16,329 bases of DNA. Origin: Holosporaceae bacterium. GTDB lineage: Bacteria > Pseudomonadota > Alphaproteobacteria > UBA3830. Shown one piece after another: positions 14,359-16,329 of the stretch. A program made the position numbers and the translations under genes. How positions within the stretch are numbered: position 1 is the stretch's first letter; the number at the start of each line of letters is the position of its first letter. Location of the stretch: assembly GCA_031284345.1 (NCBI GenBank), contig JAITAC010000091.1, positions 1 through 16,329 of the forward strand, in the 5' to 3' direction. The notes beneath the pieces are model-generated. The model was not told the origin of the DNA and did not search any database. It was given only the letters and a program-made list of their open reading frames with translations.

Positions 14359-16329
14359 ATGCACTACGCATTTTTTGTCATATTTTTGTTCCTAGAAAGC
14401 ATTGGAGCTTCATGGGCTGCAATGAGTTTTGATACGTTCAGTTTGCATCCGAGAAATAAATTTGTGCTGCTCGGACATAATTTGTTGTTGCATCTAACCC
14501 ACGATGACAGATACAATAATGAGCAAAAAATAACAATTAACAAATTGTTCGCGGAAAATCAAAAAATTCTGGAGGAAATTTTAGCGTTGCTAGCGGAAGA
14601 TAATGAACGCAGCGACAGTCTCTCCCCGAAAACAGAACCAAACTATCAGGACTGGAATTTAAATGCGCAGGGCGGAAAAAAACAACTGGGGAAAAACTTT
14701 TTTCCAGGTTGGAACGATGGATTTTCTCCAAACTCCAGTTATCCGGATTGGTATTTAAATGCGCCGAGCGGGAAAAAACAATCTGGGGAAAATTCTTTTT
14801 TAGATTGGGACGATGAATTTTCTCCAAACTCCAGTTATCCGGATTGGTATTTAAACGCGCCGGGCTGGAAAAAACAATTGGGGGAAAATCCTTTTTCAGA
14901 TTGGAGTGAGGAATTTTCTCCAAACTCCAGTTATCCGGATTGGTATTTAAATGTCTCACCCATGAAGAATAAACCTTTCAGCCAACAATTTTCGAACTGG
15001 GGAGAATTTTCTCCGGAGCTGAATTATCCGAACTGGAAGCTGAAAGTACAGTCTGCCAAGAAACCACCTCATGGGATATTTTCGGATTGGGAAGAAGAGG
15101 AAGGGCTTGTTGCAGAAGGCGAGCCGTCCAGTGTTGCAGAAGGAGGACCGTCCAGTGTCGCAGAAGGAGTGCCGTCCAGTGTCGCAGAAGGAGTGCCGTC
15201 CAGTGTCGCAGAAGGCGAGCCGTCCAGTGTCGCAGAAGGCGAGCCGTCCAGTGTCGAAGAAAGCGAGCCGTCCAGTGTCGAAGAAAGCGAGCCGTCAAGT
15301 GTCGAAGAAAGCGAACCGTCCAGTGTCGAAGAAAGCGAATCGTCCAGTGTCGAAGAAAGCGAGCCGTCAAGTGTCGAAGAAAGCGAGCCGTCAAGTGTCG
15401 AAGAAAGCGAGCCGTCAAGTGTTGCAGAAGGTAATTCTGGAAGTACCTCTCAAATCGCAGCAGGAAACGCTGGGAAAATTGAGCAGACGGGCGTTTCAAA
15501 AGTTAAGTTGATACATCAGGAAAACAATGTGCAAAATATCTCTCAAATCGCAGCAGGAAACGTTGGGAAAATTGAGCAGACGGGCGTTTCAAAAATTGAG
15601 TTGGTACCTCAGGAAAACAATGTGCAAAATATTTCCAATAAAAAACGTCGCGATGAAACACGATTTGATACTGGATACGACGGCCATAACAACGACGAAA
15701 GATCAAACCAAGCTCAGAACGGCTACAGAGATAATAATACAAGACAAAATAAAAATCTCGGTGATAAAGCTGGATTCAATATTAATATATTAGATAGCAA
15801 TCGAAATAACTACCGGAACAACGACATGGAATCAAATAGAAACGAAAGTGGCCGAAACAACGAAGAACGATTCGATAGCAATGGACTGGCCAGCGATCGG
15901 AACAATGACAAAAAATCAGGCCGAGACAACGATGATCATAATAATGACCAAAAATCAGATCGAGACAACGACGATAATAATAATGACCAAAAATTAGATC
16001 AAAACGACGGTGATAAGAATAATGATGAAAAATCAGATCGAAATGGAAATAATGAAGAACGATTCGACAGTGGCGGATTAGACGATGACAAGAACAATGA
16101 TAAAAAATCAGACCAAAACGATGATGGTAATAATGACCAAAAATTAGATCAAAACGACGATGGTAATAATGACCAAAAATCAGATCAAAACGACGATGGT
16201 AATAATGACCAAAAATCAGACCAAAGCGACGATAATAATAATGACCAAAAATCAGACCAAAGCGACGATAATAATAATGACCAAAAATCTGACCAAAGCG
16301 ACGAGAATAATAATGACCAAAAATCAGAC
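14359..16329 (+). CDS. Secreted multi-repeat, acidic Asp/Asn-rich protein, open at the right edge
   Basis: The frame from this ATG is open for 657 codons and reaches the window end without a stop, so the protein is larger. Residues 1-21 form a signal peptide (MHYAFFVIFLFLESIGASWA). Residues 22-95 are a non-repetitive, partly helical region. Then come four repeat blocks: five 31-32-residue units with YPDWYLN (from residue 96); thirteen 8-residue units of the VAEGEPSS/VEESEPSS type (251-354); two 31-residue units starting SQIAAGN (364-425); and a very hydrophilic Asn/Asp/Lys/Gln-rich tail with 12-residue units (DQNDDGNNDQKS) to the edge. No known domain was recognised. It is strongly acidic and probably largely disordered. 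Export suggests a surface or effector role in a host-associated bacterium. A GAGG ribosome site supports the start; a TATAAT box lies upstream. Confidence 0.85.
   Translation, partial: MHYAFFVIFLFLESIGASWAAMSFDTFSLHPRNKFVLLGHNLLLHLTHDDRYNNEQKITINKLFAENQKILEEILALLAEDNERSDSLSPKTEPNYQDWNLNAQGGKKQLGKNFFPGWNDGFSPNSSYPDWYLNAPSGKKQSGENSFLDWDDEFSPNSSYPDWYLNAPGWKKQLGENPFSDWSEEFSPNSSYPDWYLNVSPMKNKPFSQQFSNWGEFSPELNYPNWKLKVQSAKKPPHGIFSDWEEEEGLVAEGEPSSVAEGGPSSVAEGVPSSVAEGVPSSVAEGEPSSVAEGEPSSVEESEPSSVEESEPSSVEESEPSSVEESESSSVEESEPSSVEESEPSSVEESEPSSVAEGNSGSTSQIAAGNAGKIEQTGVSKVKLIHQENNVQNISQIAAGNVGKIEQTGVSKIELVPQENNVQNISNKKRRDETRFDTGYDGHNNDERSNQAQNGYRDNNTRQNKNLGDKAGFNINILDSNRNNYRNNDMESNRNESGRNNEERFDSNGLASDRNNDKKSGRDNDDHNNDQKSDRDNDDNNNDQKLDQNDGDKNNDEKSDRNGNNEERFDSGGLDDDKNNDKKSDQNDDGNNDQKLDQNDDGNNDQKSDQNDDGNNDQKSDQSDDNNNDQKSDQSDDNNNDQKSDQSDENNNDQKSD
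14644..15108 (+). repeat. Five 93-96-bp repeats (YPDWYLN units)
   Basis: Units start at 14644, 14740, 14836, 14932 and 15025. The first three spacings are exactly 96 bp and the last is 93 bp. Each encodes a Tyr-x-x-Trp start, a Lys-Lys centre and a Phe-Ser-Pro end. The second to fourth are nearly identical at their starts; the fifth has diverged. Confidence 0.93.
15109..15420 (+). repeat. Thirteen tandem 24-bp (8-codon) repeats
   Basis: Exactly 13 units of 24 bp fill 312 bp. Units 1-6 encode VAEG-x-PSS and units 7-13 encode VEES-x-x-SS; a final VAEG follows at 15421-15432. Because 24 is a multiple of three, spurious long frames appear in other frames and on the other strand. Confidence 0.95.
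15448..15633 (+). repeat. Two 93-bp direct repeats (SQIAAGN units)
   Basis: Copies at 15448-15540 and 15541-15633 encode 31-residue units that differ at only a few residues. Both contain SQIAAGN, GKIEQTGVSK and QENNVQNI. The low divergence suggests recent duplication. Confidence 0.93.
16111..16329 (+). repeat. 36-bp Asp/Asn repeat array running off the window
   Basis: Six 36-bp units start at 16111, 16147, 16183, 16219, 16255 and 16291, each encoding DQ(N/S)D followed by an NNDQK(S/L) ending. A seventh begins at 16327. More degenerate related units extend back to about 15900. The array is cut by the window end. Confidence 0.93.

Noticed and set aside
14537..15499. Two minus-strand frames of 140 and 173 codons with repeated NTNPDNWSLEK and RHWTARFL units
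   Set aside because: They mirror the repeats of the plus-strand secreted protein, whose repeat lengths are multiples of three and so keep every frame open. They have no signal peptide, good ribosome site or plausible composition.
15071..15511. Plus-strand Arg/Lys-rich frames of 146 and 115 codons inside the 24-bp array
   Set aside because: Out-of-frame readings of the same tandem repeats. The long frame from 14359 has a start, ribosome site and signal peptide and extends through the whole region.

Overview
The window is AT-rich, with many A-runs and compact genes. It looks like the genome of an alphaproteobacterium, probably an intracellular symbiont of the Holosporales/Rickettsiales type. 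The support is a CarD/CdnL regulator of alphaproteobacterial style, a PhrR/PraR-type XRE regulator, head proteins very like those of the Rhodobacter gene transfer agent (RcGTA), and large secreted low-complexity repeat proteins. The order-level placement is inference.

Layout. (1) 1-831, minus strand: a secreted protein that runs off the left edge inside three 46-residue tandem repeats. (2) 832-1664: a long AT-rich intergenic region with promoter-like and dyad sequences. (3) 1665-3349: carD and an MFS transporter gene overlapping by one base. (4) 3350-4715: an XRE regulator gene preceded by a perfect 10-bp inverted repeat and followed by about 560 bp of hairpin-rich DNA with no convincing gene. 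(5) 4728-9743: a tightly packed head/connector operon in the same order as RcGTA g3-g8 (portal, prohead protease, major capsid, head-tail connector, head-tail adaptor, tail-terminator-like protein). It ends with a 41-codon ORF and a tail-module protein. (6) 9757-10656, minus strand: an EamA/DMT transporter gene lying inverted inside the phage block. (7) 10710-14297: the block resumes with a large tail/baseplate-like protein carrying a carbohydrate-binding-like segment, an unrecognised 299-residue protein, a SleB/CwlJ cell wall hydrolase and a holin. (8) 14359-16329: an open reading frame of 657 codons with a signal peptide and no stop before the window end. It is built from four different tandem-repeat blocks.

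How it may work together. The phage block encodes a capsid, its maturation protease, the neck, a short set of tail/hub proteins and a lysis pair. No terminase, major tail (tube) protein or tape-measure protein is visible, although neighbours that normally flank these genes are intact. The set therefore suggests a short-tailed or domesticated GTA-like particle, or a partly decayed prophage. Packaging and further tail genes could lie elsewhere. Two host-type transporters and two secreted repeat proteins surround or interrupt the block. The repeat proteins may be surface or effector molecules, since both carry signal peptides and nothing in them resembles a virion structural protein.
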